Origin: Streptomyces sp. Edi4
Lineage (GTDB): Bacteria; Actinomycetota; Actinomycetes; Streptomycetales; Streptomycetaceae
Direction: 5' to 3'
Assembly: GCF_040253615.1 (NCBI RefSeq)
Contig: NZ_JBEJGY010000004.1
Span: 6,634,001-6,698,000, forward strand
DNA length: 64,000 nt
Part shown: in pieces, positions 35,843-43,513 of the stretch
Layout of the letters: each line of letters starts with the position of its first letter
How positions within the stretch are numbered: the first letter of the stretch is position 1
The notes under the pieces: model-generated
Told to the model about the DNA's origin: nothing
What the model saw: the letters and a program-made list of their open reading frames with translations, nothing else
Database searches by the model: none
Translations under genes and position numbers: made by a program

Positions 35843-35879
35843 CTGTACACCTTGGGTGTACAGCTAAGGTGTACACCTT
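35843..35879. promoter_or_regulatory. Two MarR-type palindromic operators
   Basis: CTGTACACC-TTG-GGTGTACAG (35843-35863, perfect 9-base arms) and AAGGTGTACACCTT (35866-35879, perfect) share the core GGTGTACACC or its halves. They lie between the MBL hydrolase and the MarR gene and would occlude both promoters. Confidence 0.75.
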
Positions 35880-35907
35880 GGCGGTGAGGCGCACGTAAGC
35901 TGGGCTC

Positions 35908-36333
35908 ATGGACGACAACCAGCTCGCCGAAGAACTCCGCCTGACCGTAGGCCGGCTGGTACGCACCGTGCGCGCCGCCGACACGTTGCCGGCAGGCGAG
36001 TCCGCCGTCCTTGGGTACCTGGACCGGGGCGGCCCGCTCACCACGGCGGACATCGCGCACCAGTGGGGTGTCAGCCATCAGTCGGCCGCCCGGGCCGTCA
36101 AGGATCTGGAGGCCCAGGGCCTTCTGGAAGCCGAGGCGCACCCCAGCGACGGGCGCAAGCTCCTGCTCAGCCTCACGTCGGCGGGACGGGAGCGCCTGGC
36201 GCGGGAGAGGCAGCGGCGCGCGGACTGGCTCGGCACGGCGATCACCGAAGCCCTCGCCCCCGCCGAGCGAAAAGCCCTCGCGCGCGTCCTGCCCCTGCTG
36301 GCGCGGTTGGACACGCACCTGAAGAGCAGGTGA
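35908..36333 (+). CDS. MarR-family regulator
   Basis: A 141-residue MarR regulator with winged helix (TTADIAHQWGVSHQSAARAVKDLEAQGLL) and the wing HPSDGRKLLLSLTSAGRERL. Normal length. The palindromes 28-65 bases upstream of its start indicate autoregulation and control of the divergent hydrolase. A hairpin (36342-36371) follows the stop. Confidence 0.94.
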   Translation: MDDNQLAEELRLTVGRLVRTVRAADTLPAGESAVLGYLDRGGPLTTADIAHQWGVSHQSAARAVKDLEAQGLLEAEAHPSDGRKLLLSLTSAGRERLARERQRRADWLGTAITEALAPAERKALARVLPLLARLDTHLKSR

Positions 36334-36341
36334 GCAGCGCC

Positions 36342-36371
36342 GCGCCGGTGCGGGTCCGGCCGCACCGGCGC
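36342..36371 (+). terminator. Hairpin after the MarR gene
   Basis: Arms GCGCCGGTGCGG (36342-36353) and CCGCACCGGCGC (36360-36371), loop GTCCGG; no T-tract. Nine bases after the MarR stop. Confidence 0.7.
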
Positions 36372-36544
36372 GTCCTGGACAACTCTCGACGCTGCCCCTG
36401 ACGCTTCATCACTTAGGCCTGAGAGCAAGCGGGTTCGAAGTCGCCGGGGGGCCGCCCGGCCGCCGGCCCGTGCCCGTGCTGCCAGTGCGGCGGTCAGGGG
36501 GCGCGTGATCCCGGATCGCACGGGTCCCGGGAGCCGGCGGGGCC

Positions 36545-36979
36545 TCAGGCGTCGACGCGGCCCGCCGCCATGGCCTCCGGGCTCATCCGGGTGTCGAAAC
36601 CGGTCTCGGGATCGACGGTCCTGCCGTACACCCACCAGTTCTCCGACGCGGTCTCCAGGATGCTCATCAAAATGTCCTCGCGGCGCATCCCGGTGTCGGC
36701 CACGACCCGGTCGGCGACAGCTTCGAACAGCGCCGCCTTCTGCGCCGGGGGACGGCGGTTGAACGTCATGCGGATGATCACTACGTCGGCGCTGCGTTCC
36801 AGGCCGAAGAAGACCGGCGGGTGGCGGAGGTCATGAGGCTCCATGTCGTGCACGACGTGGAAGTAGTCGTCCTCCGGGATCCGGAACACCTCCCGCATCG
36901 ACGCGTGGACCGCCTCGGACAGCGCCCTGCGGACGTCCGGCGACTTGCCCCTGCGCAGGTAGATCTCGACGAATGGCAT
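36545..36979 (-). CDS. Tautomerase-superfamily protein
   Basis: A 144-residue tautomerase. Proline follows the initiator Met (MPFVEIYLRRGKS), so the N-terminal catalytic Pro of the 4-oxalocrotonate tautomerase superfamily is present. The sequence IPEDDYFHVVHDMEP and the two-repeat length fit the longer tautomerase group. ATG 36979 is fixed by the family N-terminus and AAGGAG upstream. It is divergent from a LysR regulator 134 bases away, probably its regulator. Confidence 0.88.
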   Translation of the reverse strand: MPFVEIYLRRGKSPDVRRALSEAVHASMREVFRIPEDDYFHVVHDMEPHDLRHPPVFFGLERSADVVIIRMTFNRRPPAQKAALFEAVADRVVADTGMRREDILMSILETASENWWVYGRTVDPETGFDTRMSPEAMAAGRVDA

Positions 36980-37113
36980 GGCGATGCTCCTTGCGGTATG
37001 TGGAGTAAGTGGGCTGCTGGGCCGCGCTGTCGGGCGGCTCGCACGGACCACGCTAGGCGCCGCCCCGGCATGCGGCCAGCGAAACTGTGGCATGGTGGGT
37101 ATGCGTGAACGTC

Positions 37114-38031
37114 ATGGAGCCTTCGCTGACCGGCCTGCGGGTCCTGCGGGAGATCGCCGAGCGCGGCAGCTTCACCGCTGCCGCGTCGTCGCTCGGTTAC
37201 ACCCAGTCCGCCGTCTCGCGGCAGGTCGCCGCACTGGAGCGCGCCTCGGGGGTGCGGCTCTTCGACCGGCGCCCGGGCGGTGTCACCCTCACGGCGCCCG
37301 GCCTGACCCTGCTGCGGCACGCGGTGGTCGCCCTGGACGCGCTGGCGGCGGCCGAGCGCGAGCTGAAGGGTCTGGCGCCGGAGCGCGCCGTCGTACGGCT
37401 CGGCGCCTTCCCGAGCGCCGGAGCCCTCATCCTGCCGCGTACGCTCGCCGCGCTGCGCCGCACCCATCCCGCCATCCGCGTCACGACCCGCGAGGCAGCA
37501 ACTCCCGTACTGGTACGGGCACTTCGGGCCCGCACGATCGACCTGGCCGTCCTCGCGGTCCGCCCGCCCTACCGGCCCCTCGACGACCAGAGGCCCCCTT
37601 TGGAGTGCGAGACCCTGCTGGAGACGCGGCTGCTGCTCGCGGTGCCGGCGGACGGAGCGCTGGGCGGCCGGGCGGTGGTGGACCTGGAGGATCTGGCCGA
37701 CCAGGACTGGATCTCGGGCGCCTCCCACCCGGCCGAGCCGACGATGGGTGTCTGGCCCGGCCTGCCCGGGCGTCCGCGCGTCACGCACACCACCCGGGAC
37801 TGGCTGACCAAACTGCGTCTGGTGGCGGCGGGCTGCGGCATCACCACGCTGCCGCCGGAACTGGCCGACGTGGTCCCCGCGGGCGTACGCCTGATCGAGG
37901 TCCGCCAGGGCCCCGCCGAACAGCGCCGCGTCGTCGCGGCCCGCCTGCCGGGCCCACGCCCGGCGGCCCTGGCGCAGGTCATGGAGGTGCTGCGCCGTGA
38001 GGCGGCCCCGGGGTCCGGCCGAGAGCGGTGA
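37114..38031 (+). CDS. LysR-family regulator
   Basis: A 305-residue LysR regulator: N-terminal winged helix (LTGLRVLREIAERGSFTAAASSLGYTQSAVSRQVAALERASGV in pieces around residues 3-48) and a substrate-binding domain with VRLGAFPSAGALILPRTLAAL. ATG 37114 is chosen; GTG 37105 is equally placed. Divergent from the tautomerase gene; the flavin oxidoreductase downstream begins 104 bases later and might also be a target. Confidence 0.92.
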   Translation: MEPSLTGLRVLREIAERGSFTAAASSLGYTQSAVSRQVAALERASGVRLFDRRPGGVTLTAPGLTLLRHAVVALDALAAAERELKGLAPERAVVRLGAFPSAGALILPRTLAALRRTHPAIRVTTREAATPVLVRALRARTIDLAVLAVRPPYRPLDDQRPPLECETLLETRLLLAVPADGALGGRAVVDLEDLADQDWISGASHPAEPTMGVWPGLPGRPRVTHTTRDWLTKLRLVAAGCGITTLPPELADVVPAGVRLIEVRQGPAEQRRVVAARLPGPRPAALAQVMEVLRREAAPGSGRER

Positions 38032-38135
38032 GATCCACCGCCCAAGCGCGGGCCAGTCCTCCCGTTTTCCTGAAACGGCAACAAAGATTGCCCCGGCGGG
38101 CGGCGCACCCCACCCTTGCGGCGGAGGTGATCGCC

Positions 38136-39128
38136 GTGACCGGCGCAGACAACAACACCAAGGACCGGACCTCGTACGACGTGATCGTGATAGGCGGCGG
38201 GGCGGGCGGGCTGAACACCGCGCTCGTGCTCGCGCGAGCCCGTCGCACCGTCGCCGTCGTCGACGCGGGGGAGCCGCGCAACGCTCCCTCGGCCCATATG
38301 CACAGCTTCCTCTCCCGTGACGGCGTCCCCCCGTCCACCGTCCTCGAGATCGGCCGCACGGAGATCGCGCGCTACGGCGCGGTCCGGATCGAGGGCCGGG
38401 TGGACCAGGTGGAGGCCGGCGACGGCGGGGGGTACGTGGTCCGTCTCGACGGCGGCGCGAGCCTGAACGCCCGCCACGTCGTGCTCGCCACCGGCCTGCG
38501 CGACCAGCTGCCCGAGATCCCGGGTGTACGCGCGATGTGGGGCGAGGACGTGCACTTCTGCCCGTACTGCCACGGCTACGAGGTCCGCGACCGCCCGATC
38601 GTCGTGCTCGGAGTGCACCCCGCCTCCCCCGGCCAGGCGCTGCTGCTTCGCCAGTGGTCGCCGCACATCGTGTACGTACCGCACAGCCGGCCGCTCACCG
38701 AAGAGGAGCGCGAGCGCATGGACGCGCGCGGGGTCGAGGTCGTCGAGGGCCCGGTCTCCACGCTCCTGAGCAAGGAAGGCAGGCTGTACGCCGTCGAGCT
38801 CGCCGACGGGCGGACGCTGGAGTGCGGCGGGGTGTTCCTCTTCCCGAACATGACGCCCAACGACGGGGCCTTCGACGGCCTCGGGTGCGAGCGCAACGAG
38901 CAGGGCTGGCTGGTGACCGACCCGGCGGGCCGCACCACCCGCCCCGGCCTGTGGGCCGTGGGCAATGTGGTGGACTCGCGCGCCCAGGCCGTCACGGCGG
39001 CCGGCATGGGCGCCCAGGCCGCCTTCTTCCTCAACCACGACCTCGTGGACGAGGAGATCGAGCGCGACCTCGCCGCGCACCGCGCCGCCACCGGCCGCGC
39101 GTCCGACACGCCCGTGCCCACGTCCTGA
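38136..39128 (+). CDS. Thioredoxin-reductase-like FAD oxidoreductase with CPYCHGYE motif
   Basis: A 330-residue flavoprotein. FAD motif VIVIGGGAGGLNTALVLARA, redox pair in FCPYCHGYEVRDRP (about residues 145-150), and a C-terminal FAD segment GLWAVGNVVDSRAQAVTAAGMG. The usual NADPH motif of thioredoxin reductase is altered (VVLGVHPASPGQALLL). CxxC-HGYE is shared by the gliotoxin/holomycin dithiol oxidases (GliT, HlmI) and by many uncharacterised bacterial relatives. Its closeness to the dithiolopyrrolone-like cluster makes a disulfide-forming or self-protection role plausible but unproven. GTG 38136 lies 8 bases after GGAGG (38123-38127); a frame to 38028 is unsupported. Confidence 0.88.
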   Translation: MTGADNNTKDRTSYDVIVIGGGAGGLNTALVLARARRTVAVVDAGEPRNAPSAHMHSFLSRDGVPPSTVLEIGRTEIARYGAVRIEGRVDQVEAGDGGGYVVRLDGGASLNARHVVLATGLRDQLPEIPGVRAMWGEDVHFCPYCHGYEVRDRPIVVLGVHPASPGQALLLRQWSPHIVYVPHSRPLTEEERERMDARGVEVVEGPVSTLLSKEGRLYAVELADGRTLECGGVFLFPNMTPNDGAFDGLGCERNEQGWLVTDPAGRTTRPGLWAVGNVVDSRAQAVTAAGMGAQAAFFLNHDLVDEEIERDLAAHRAATGRASDTPVPTS

Positions 39129-39150
39129 CCCCGCGGACGGCCTCCCCGGA

Positions 39151-39202
39151 CACGGCCCGCGCCCGCCCCCGGCTCACCCGCCGGGGGCGGGCGCGGGCCG
39201 TG
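39151..39202. terminator. Long perfect hairpin between convergent genes
   Basis: 23-bp perfect arms (39151-39173 and 39180-39202, beginning CACGGCCCGCGCCCGC), 6-base loop. The right arm encodes the last codons of the XRE regulator. It probably ends transcription from both sides. Confidence 0.8.
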
Positions 39203-39776
39203 CCGGGTGCGCACGTACGTGCATGCGCTCGCCCTGGCGGCCGAAGAGGCTCAGGACCTCGACCGGGCTCTCCCCGGCGCTGCCGAACCAGTGCGGCAGC
39301 CGGGTCTCGAACTCGGCCACCTCGCCGGCCTCCAGGATCAGATCGTGGTCGGCCAGGACCAGCCGCAGCCGCCCCGAGAGCACGTACAGCCACTCATACC
39401 CTTCGTGCGTGCACAGTTCAGGGGTGTCGCGGCTGGCCGGCAGGACCATCTTGTAACTCTGCAAGGGACCCGGCTGGCGGGTCAGCGGAAGCACCGTGTT
39501 GCCGTTCACGGCGTGCGCCTTCAGCCGGACGCGAGGATCGCCCACCTCGGGCGCGCCCACCAGTTCGTCCAGGGGGACCCGGTGGGCCTGGGCTATGGGC
39601 AGCAGCAGTTCGAGGCTGGGTCTGCGCTGCCCCCCTTCGAGGCGGGACAGGGTGCTCTTGGAGATTCCGGTGGCCTCCGACAGCGCGGCGAGGGTGACAC
39701 CACGAGCGGTGCGCGCGCGCTTGAGCCGGGGGCCGACGGCGGACAGGGCCTGGGCGATCGTCAGTGACTGCTCCAC
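39174..39776 (-). CDS. XRE-family regulator with cupin domain
   Basis: A 200-residue protein: helix-turn-helix at about 16-70 (LKRARTARGVTLAALSEATGISKSTLSRLEGG) and a cupin at about 105-185 (HEGYEWLYVLSGRLRLVLADHDLILEAGEVAEF, LPHWFGSAGE). Regulators of this kind are often next to the CPYCHGYE flavoproteins in actinobacteria, so it probably controls the convergent oxidoreductase. It ends inside a terminator hairpin. The start is ATG 39776; 197 gene-free bases separate it from the acyl-CoA dehydrogenase stop. Confidence 0.9.
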   Translation of the reverse strand: MEQSLTIAQALSAVGPRLKRARTARGVTLAALSEATGISKSTLSRLEGGQRRPSLELLLPIAQAHRVPLDELVGAPEVGDPRVRLKAHAVNGNTVLPLTRQPGPLQSYKMVLPASRDTPELCTHEGYEWLYVLSGRLRLVLADHDLILEAGEVAEFETRLPHWFGSAGESPVEVLSLFGRQGERMHVRAHPARPAPAPGG

Positions 39777-39973
39777 GTCGCCATTAGACCGAGTGGTTCC
39801 TCAAATCGCAACTATAGGTGCCGAGTTGGGGAAGGAGGCGCGCCGCCGAGCCGCAGCACGGCGTGCTGCGGCTCGGCGGCGCGGGGGAGTGTGGACCGGG
39901 CGCCCCGGGGTGGGGCCCGAGCGCCCGGGGTGGCTCGGTGCGGCGGGGACGGCTCAGTGCGGCGGGGCGGGGG

Positions 39974-41116
39974 TCACAGGCCCAGGGAGCGGCCGATCAG
40001 CTCCTTCATCACCTCCGTGGTTCCGCCGTAGATCGTCTGCACCCGGCTGTTGGCCCACTCGCGGGAGATGGGGCTCTCCTTCAGATAGCCGTAGCCCCCG
40101 TGAATTTGCAGGCAGCGGTTGGCGATGTCGACCTGGAGCTCGGTCGTCCACCACTTCACCTTCGCGGCGTCCGTCACCGAGAGCCGCCCGGCGTTGAGTT
40201 CGGCCACACAGTGATCGAGGAACACCTGAGCAATCGTCAACTCGGTGTCCATGGTGGCCAGTTGGAAGCGAGTGTGCTGGAAGCTGCCGATGGTCTGGCC
40301 GAAGGCCTCGCGGGTCTTGGCGTACTCAAGGGTGTCCGTCACCATCCGCTCGGCCGCGCCCACCGCCACGGTGGCGATGCTCAGCCGTTCCCGGGGGAGC
40401 GCGGCCATCATGTAGGCAAGGCCCGCGTTCTCCTTGCCGAGCAGGTTGTCGGCCGGTACCCGGCAGTCGTCGAAGAACAGCTCGCAGGTGTCACTGGCGT
40501 GCCAGCCCAGCTTCTCCATGCGCCGGCCCCGGGTGAAGCCCGGCGCGCCGCGCTCCACCACGATCAGGCTGATGCCCTGCGCGCCGCGCTCGGGGGCGGT
40601 CTTGGCGGCGACCACGATGACATCGGAGTTCTCGCCGTTGGTGATGAACGTCTTCTGCCCGTTCAGGACATAGCAGTCGCCGTCGCGGACGGCCGTGGTG
40701 CGGATGTCGGCGACGTTGGAGCCCGCGTCGGGCTCGCTCATCGCGATGGCCGCGATCAGCTCGCCCGAACAGAGCCCCGGAAGCCACCTCTTGCGCTGCT
40801 CGGGGGTGGTCCGCTGATCCAGATAGGTGGCGATGATGTCGTTGTGCGCCACGAAACCGGGCGCCGTCGCGCGGGCCCACATGATCTCCTGCGACAGCAC
40901 CGCCGGGTAGCGGTAGTCGCTCTCGCCGCCCCCGCCGTACTCGGGGTCCACGCCGATGCCGAGGAGCCCCGCCCGGCCGGCCTTGCGCCACACCTCCCGG
41001 TCCACGATGCCCTCCCGCTCCCAGCGGGCGTGGTGGGGCAGCACCTCCCGGGTCAAGAACTCCCGGCAGGTCACGCGGAACTGCTCGTGCTCGGCCTCGT
41101 ACCGACTGCGTGCCAT
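39974..41116 (-). CDS. Acyl-CoA dehydrogenase of the dithiolopyrrolone-like cluster (HlmB-like)
   Basis: A 380-residue acyl-CoA dehydrogenase. FAD/substrate features: IAAIAMSEPDAGSNVADIRTTA, YVLNGQKTFITNG, GWHASDTCELFFDDCRVP, and REAFGQTIGSFQHTRFQLA. The end is IYGGTTEVMKELIGR, so the YEGT glutamate of medium-chain enzymes is absent; the Glu in PRERLSIA sits where isovaleryl-CoA-type enzymes keep theirs. In the holomycin pathway the equivalent (HlmB) oxidises a carrier-bound Cys-Cys-derived intermediate. It is last in the NRPS-GMC-thioesterase-dehydrogenase operon, starting 4 bases after the thioesterase stop. Confidence 0.88.
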   Translation of the reverse strand: MARSRYEAEHEQFRVTCREFLTREVLPHHARWEREGIVDREVWRKAGRAGLLGIGVDPEYGGGGESDYRYPAVLSQEIMWARATAPGFVAHNDIIATYLDQRTTPEQRKRWLPGLCSGELIAAIAMSEPDAGSNVADIRTTAVRDGDCYVLNGQKTFITNGENSDVIVVAAKTAPERGAQGISLIVVERGAPGFTRGRRMEKLGWHASDTCELFFDDCRVPADNLLGKENAGLAYMMAALPRERLSIATVAVGAAERMVTDTLEYAKTREAFGQTIGSFQHTRFQLATMDTELTIAQVFLDHCVAELNAGRLSVTDAAKVKWWTTELQVDIANRCLQIHGGYGYLKESPISREWANSRVQTIYGGTTEVMKELIGRSLGL

Positions 41117-41120
41117 GCCG

Positions 41121-41870
41121 TCACCTCTGCCCGGGGTCGATGTCGTCGACGATGATGGCCAGCGTGTCCTTGGGCCGCTGCACGGCGGCGAAGTGACCGC
41201 CGTCGATCTCGACCCGGTGGACGGCGGCCGTGCTGTGCGCGGCCCACTGCCAGACCTTCTCCGGCGGCGCGTAGACGTCCTGCCGGGCCGCGATCAGGGT
41301 GAGCGGGAAGTCCACCCGCAGCTCGCCGGCCTCCCGCGCGAACTCGGCCCGGACCGCGTCGTCCTCGCGGAGCATCCCGAGCAGCATCCGGCTCATCGTG
41401 GGGTTGGCGAGAACGGCGGAGGGGGTGCCGCCGTCGGCGGCGGTCCTGGCGAGCAGTTCCTCGTCGGACACCGAGTCCAGGAGCGGGCCGGGCCGCTGGA
41501 GGGCGGGCGGCACCGCCCCGGACAGCACGGCCCGCTCCGGCGCGAGACCCACCTGGCGGGTGACCTCCGCGGCCACCGCGAGGCTCGTGGTCGAGCCGAA
41601 GCTGTGCCCGAAGGTCGCCCAGCGCAGGCCCGGCACCCGCTCCCGTTCCGTCAGCAGGTCGGCCACCACCTGCTCGGCCATGCACCGTACGAGAGCCTGG
41701 AAGCCGGCCGCCCCGCGTTCTTGGCGGCGGGTGCCACGGCCCGGCGCGTCCACGCCCCGCACCAGCAGATGTGGCTCGCCCAGCGGCTGCCAGGCGCGGT
41801 AGACCAGGGAGGTCGCCCCGGCGTGCGGAAATCCGTAGAGCCGTACCGGGGGCCTTGATTGGGGTCGCAC
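41121..41870 (-). CDS. Type II thioesterase (HlmC-like), active site intact
   Basis: A 249-residue alpha/beta-hydrolase thioesterase. N-terminal LYGFPHAGATSLVYRAW, nucleophile Ser90 in TFGHSFGSTTS, and His in EIDGGHFAAVQRP. It would free intermediates or misprimed groups from the single-module NRPS, which has no thioesterase domain of its own; HlmC holds this place in the holomycin cluster. Start GTG 41870, six bases after AAGGAG; GTG 41876 overlaps that site and is less likely. It begins 3 bases past the GMC stop region and is in the same operon. Confidence 0.9.
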   Translation of the reverse strand: MRPQSRPPVRLYGFPHAGATSLVYRAWQPLGEPHLLVRGVDAPGRGTRRQERGAAGFQALVRCMAEQVVADLLTERERVPGLRWATFGHSFGSTTSLAVAAEVTRQVGLAPERAVLSGAVPPALQRPGPLLDSVSDEELLARTAADGGTPSAVLANPTMSRMLLGMLREDDAVRAEFAREAGELRVDFPLTLIAARQDVYAPPEKVWQWAAHSTAAVHRVEIDGGHFAAVQRPKDTLAIIVDDIDPGQR

Positions 41871-41872
41871 CG

Positions 41873-43513
41873 TCACTCCTTCGTGCTCCGGGCCAGCTTC
41901 TCGGCCAGCATCAAAGTGGTCAGATTGGTGGGCGCACTCGGGATCGCGGGGAAGAGCGAGGCGTCGACGATCCGCAGGTTCTCGGTGCCGTACACCCGCC
42001 CCTCCTGGTCGGTGACCGCCGCGGGATCGTCCTCGCGGCCCATCCGGCACGAACCGGCCGCGTGCCAGCCGGGGTTCATGATGTGGCGCACCCCGCTGCG
42101 TACGACCCCGTCGTTGGCGACCATCCGGTCGCTCCAGAACTGCGTCTTGGTCAGCCGGCTCGAAAGGCCGGGCGAGTTCAGGAAGTTCCAGGTGCGGCGC
42201 ACCCCGTGGCACAGCCGCTCCACGTCCTCGGGGTCGGTGCCGATGCCCAGCTCGATGACGGGGGAGGCGCCCGGGTCGCGGCTGTCGAGGAAGACCCGGC
42301 CACGGGAGCGCGGGCGCATCAGCATCACCGACATGCCGACGACCAGCGGCCAGCCGAGCCGGTCGGCGAAGCCCGGGATGGTGTGGCTCTCGACGTTGTT
42401 GAGCAGCCCCACCTGGATGTCCACGTCGTCGTCGAAGCCGCTGCTCATCCTGGCCGCGACCTGGCGCCAGGGCAGGCCCGGGGTGCACACCCCGTCGGCC
42501 GGCTTGGACCAGATGACGACCGAGGGATGGTCCACCAGATCACGGCCCACCCCGGGCAGGTCCGCCACGGGAGTGATGTCCAGGGCCCGCAGCAGAGCGG
42601 CACTGCCGACGCCCGAGCGTTGCAGGATGACGGGGGTGCCCACGGCCCCGGCGCTGAGCACGACATGGCGGGCCCGGATCTCGGTGAGCGCGCCGTCGGC
42701 CTCGATCTCCACGCCGACGGCCCGGTTCCGCTCGAACAGCACCCGGGTGACCCGGACGCCGGTGCGCAGATGGAGGTTGGGCAGATTGCGGGCGCCGTCG
42801 AGGAAGGCGGTGGCCGCGTCGATGCGTTCCCCGTCCACGGTGTTGCCGGGGATCGGGCCGACGCCCGCCTCGCTGCCGCCGTTGAGGTCGGGGAGGTCGG
42901 TGACGCCCTGGCGGTTGCACTCCTCCCAGAACGCCGCGTCCAGCGCGTGCACCTCGCCGCGCGGGGTGCGGCTGATCGGCAGCGGCCCGCTGTCGCCGTG
43001 CAGCCGGCCGGGGAAGTCGGCGTCGTTCTCGATGTCCTTGTAGAAGGGCAGGACACGCTCCCAGGACCAGTCGGGGTTGCCGGCGGCCTCCCAGACCGCG
43101 AAGTCACGGGGCAGACCGCGCAGGGCGATCGCGCCGTTGACCGCCGAGCCACCGCCGACGACCTTGCCGAGCTGATAGGGGAAGCGTTCCCACAGGGCCC
43201 GGTTGGCCGGCCGGCCGAGCGGCGCCTGACCGGCGCCCGCGCCCTGCCCGACCAGGTCGTCCCAGCGGCTGCTGGTGCGCAGGTTGGCGCGGTAGTCCCA
43301 GTTGTGGCCCGCCAGCACGAGGCGCCCGGCGTCGGCCAGCGGGTGCGAGCGGTCGCGGGGGCGCGGCTGGTCGTCGCCGGCCTCGATGAGCAGGACGTCC
43401 CCGCAGTCCCGTTCGGCGAGCCGGGCTGCGGTCACGGCGCCGGCGGAGCCCGCGCCGACGATCACGTACTCCCATTCGCGGGCCGGGGCGGCGTTGTCAT
43501 GGCGGGTACTCAC
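41873..43513 (-). CDS. GMC-family FAD oxidoreductase (HlmD-like)
   Basis: A 546-residue glucose-methanol-choline oxidoreductase. FAD motif YVIVGAGSAGAVTAARLAER, GMC signature GKVVGGGSAVNGAIALRG, and the C-terminal active-site His in NPGWHAAGSCRMG with Asn in SAPTNLTTLMLAEK. In dithiolopyrrolone clusters the equivalent (HlmD) carries out one of the oxidations on the way to the ene-dithiol. GTG 43513 overlaps the NRPS stop by 4 bases. The same frame stays open upstream through the NRPS gene, but that part is not this protein. Confidence 0.9.
   Translation of the reverse strand: MSTRHDNAAPAREWEYVIVGAGSAGAVTAARLAERDCGDVLLIEAGDDQPRPRDRSHPLADAGRLVLAGHNWDYRANLRTSSRWDDLVGQGAGAGQAPLGRPANRALWERFPYQLGKVVGGGSAVNGAIALRGLPRDFAVWEAAGNPDWSWERVLPFYKDIENDADFPGRLHGDSGPLPISRTPRGEVHALDAAFWEECNRQGVTDLPDLNGGSEAGVGPIPGNTVDGERIDAATAFLDGARNLPNLHLRTGVRVTRVLFERNRAVGVEIEADGALTEIRARHVVLSAGAVGTPVILQRSGVGSAALLRALDITPVADLPGVGRDLVDHPSVVIWSKPADGVCTPGLPWRQVAARMSSGFDDDVDIQVGLLNNVESHTIPGFADRLGWPLVVGMSVMLMRPRSRGRVFLDSRDPGASPVIELGIGTDPEDVERLCHGVRRTWNFLNSPGLSSRLTKTQFWSDRMVANDGVVRSGVRHIMNPGWHAAGSCRMGREDDPAAVTDQEGRVYGTENLRIVDASLFPAIPSAPTNLTTLMLAEKLARSTKE

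Noticed and set aside
39974-41116. Acyl-CoA dehydrogenase judged inactive because YEGT reads YGGT
   Set aside because: Many actinobacterial enzymes have IYGGT and keep a glutamate in the isovaleryl-type position, which is present here (PRERLSIA).
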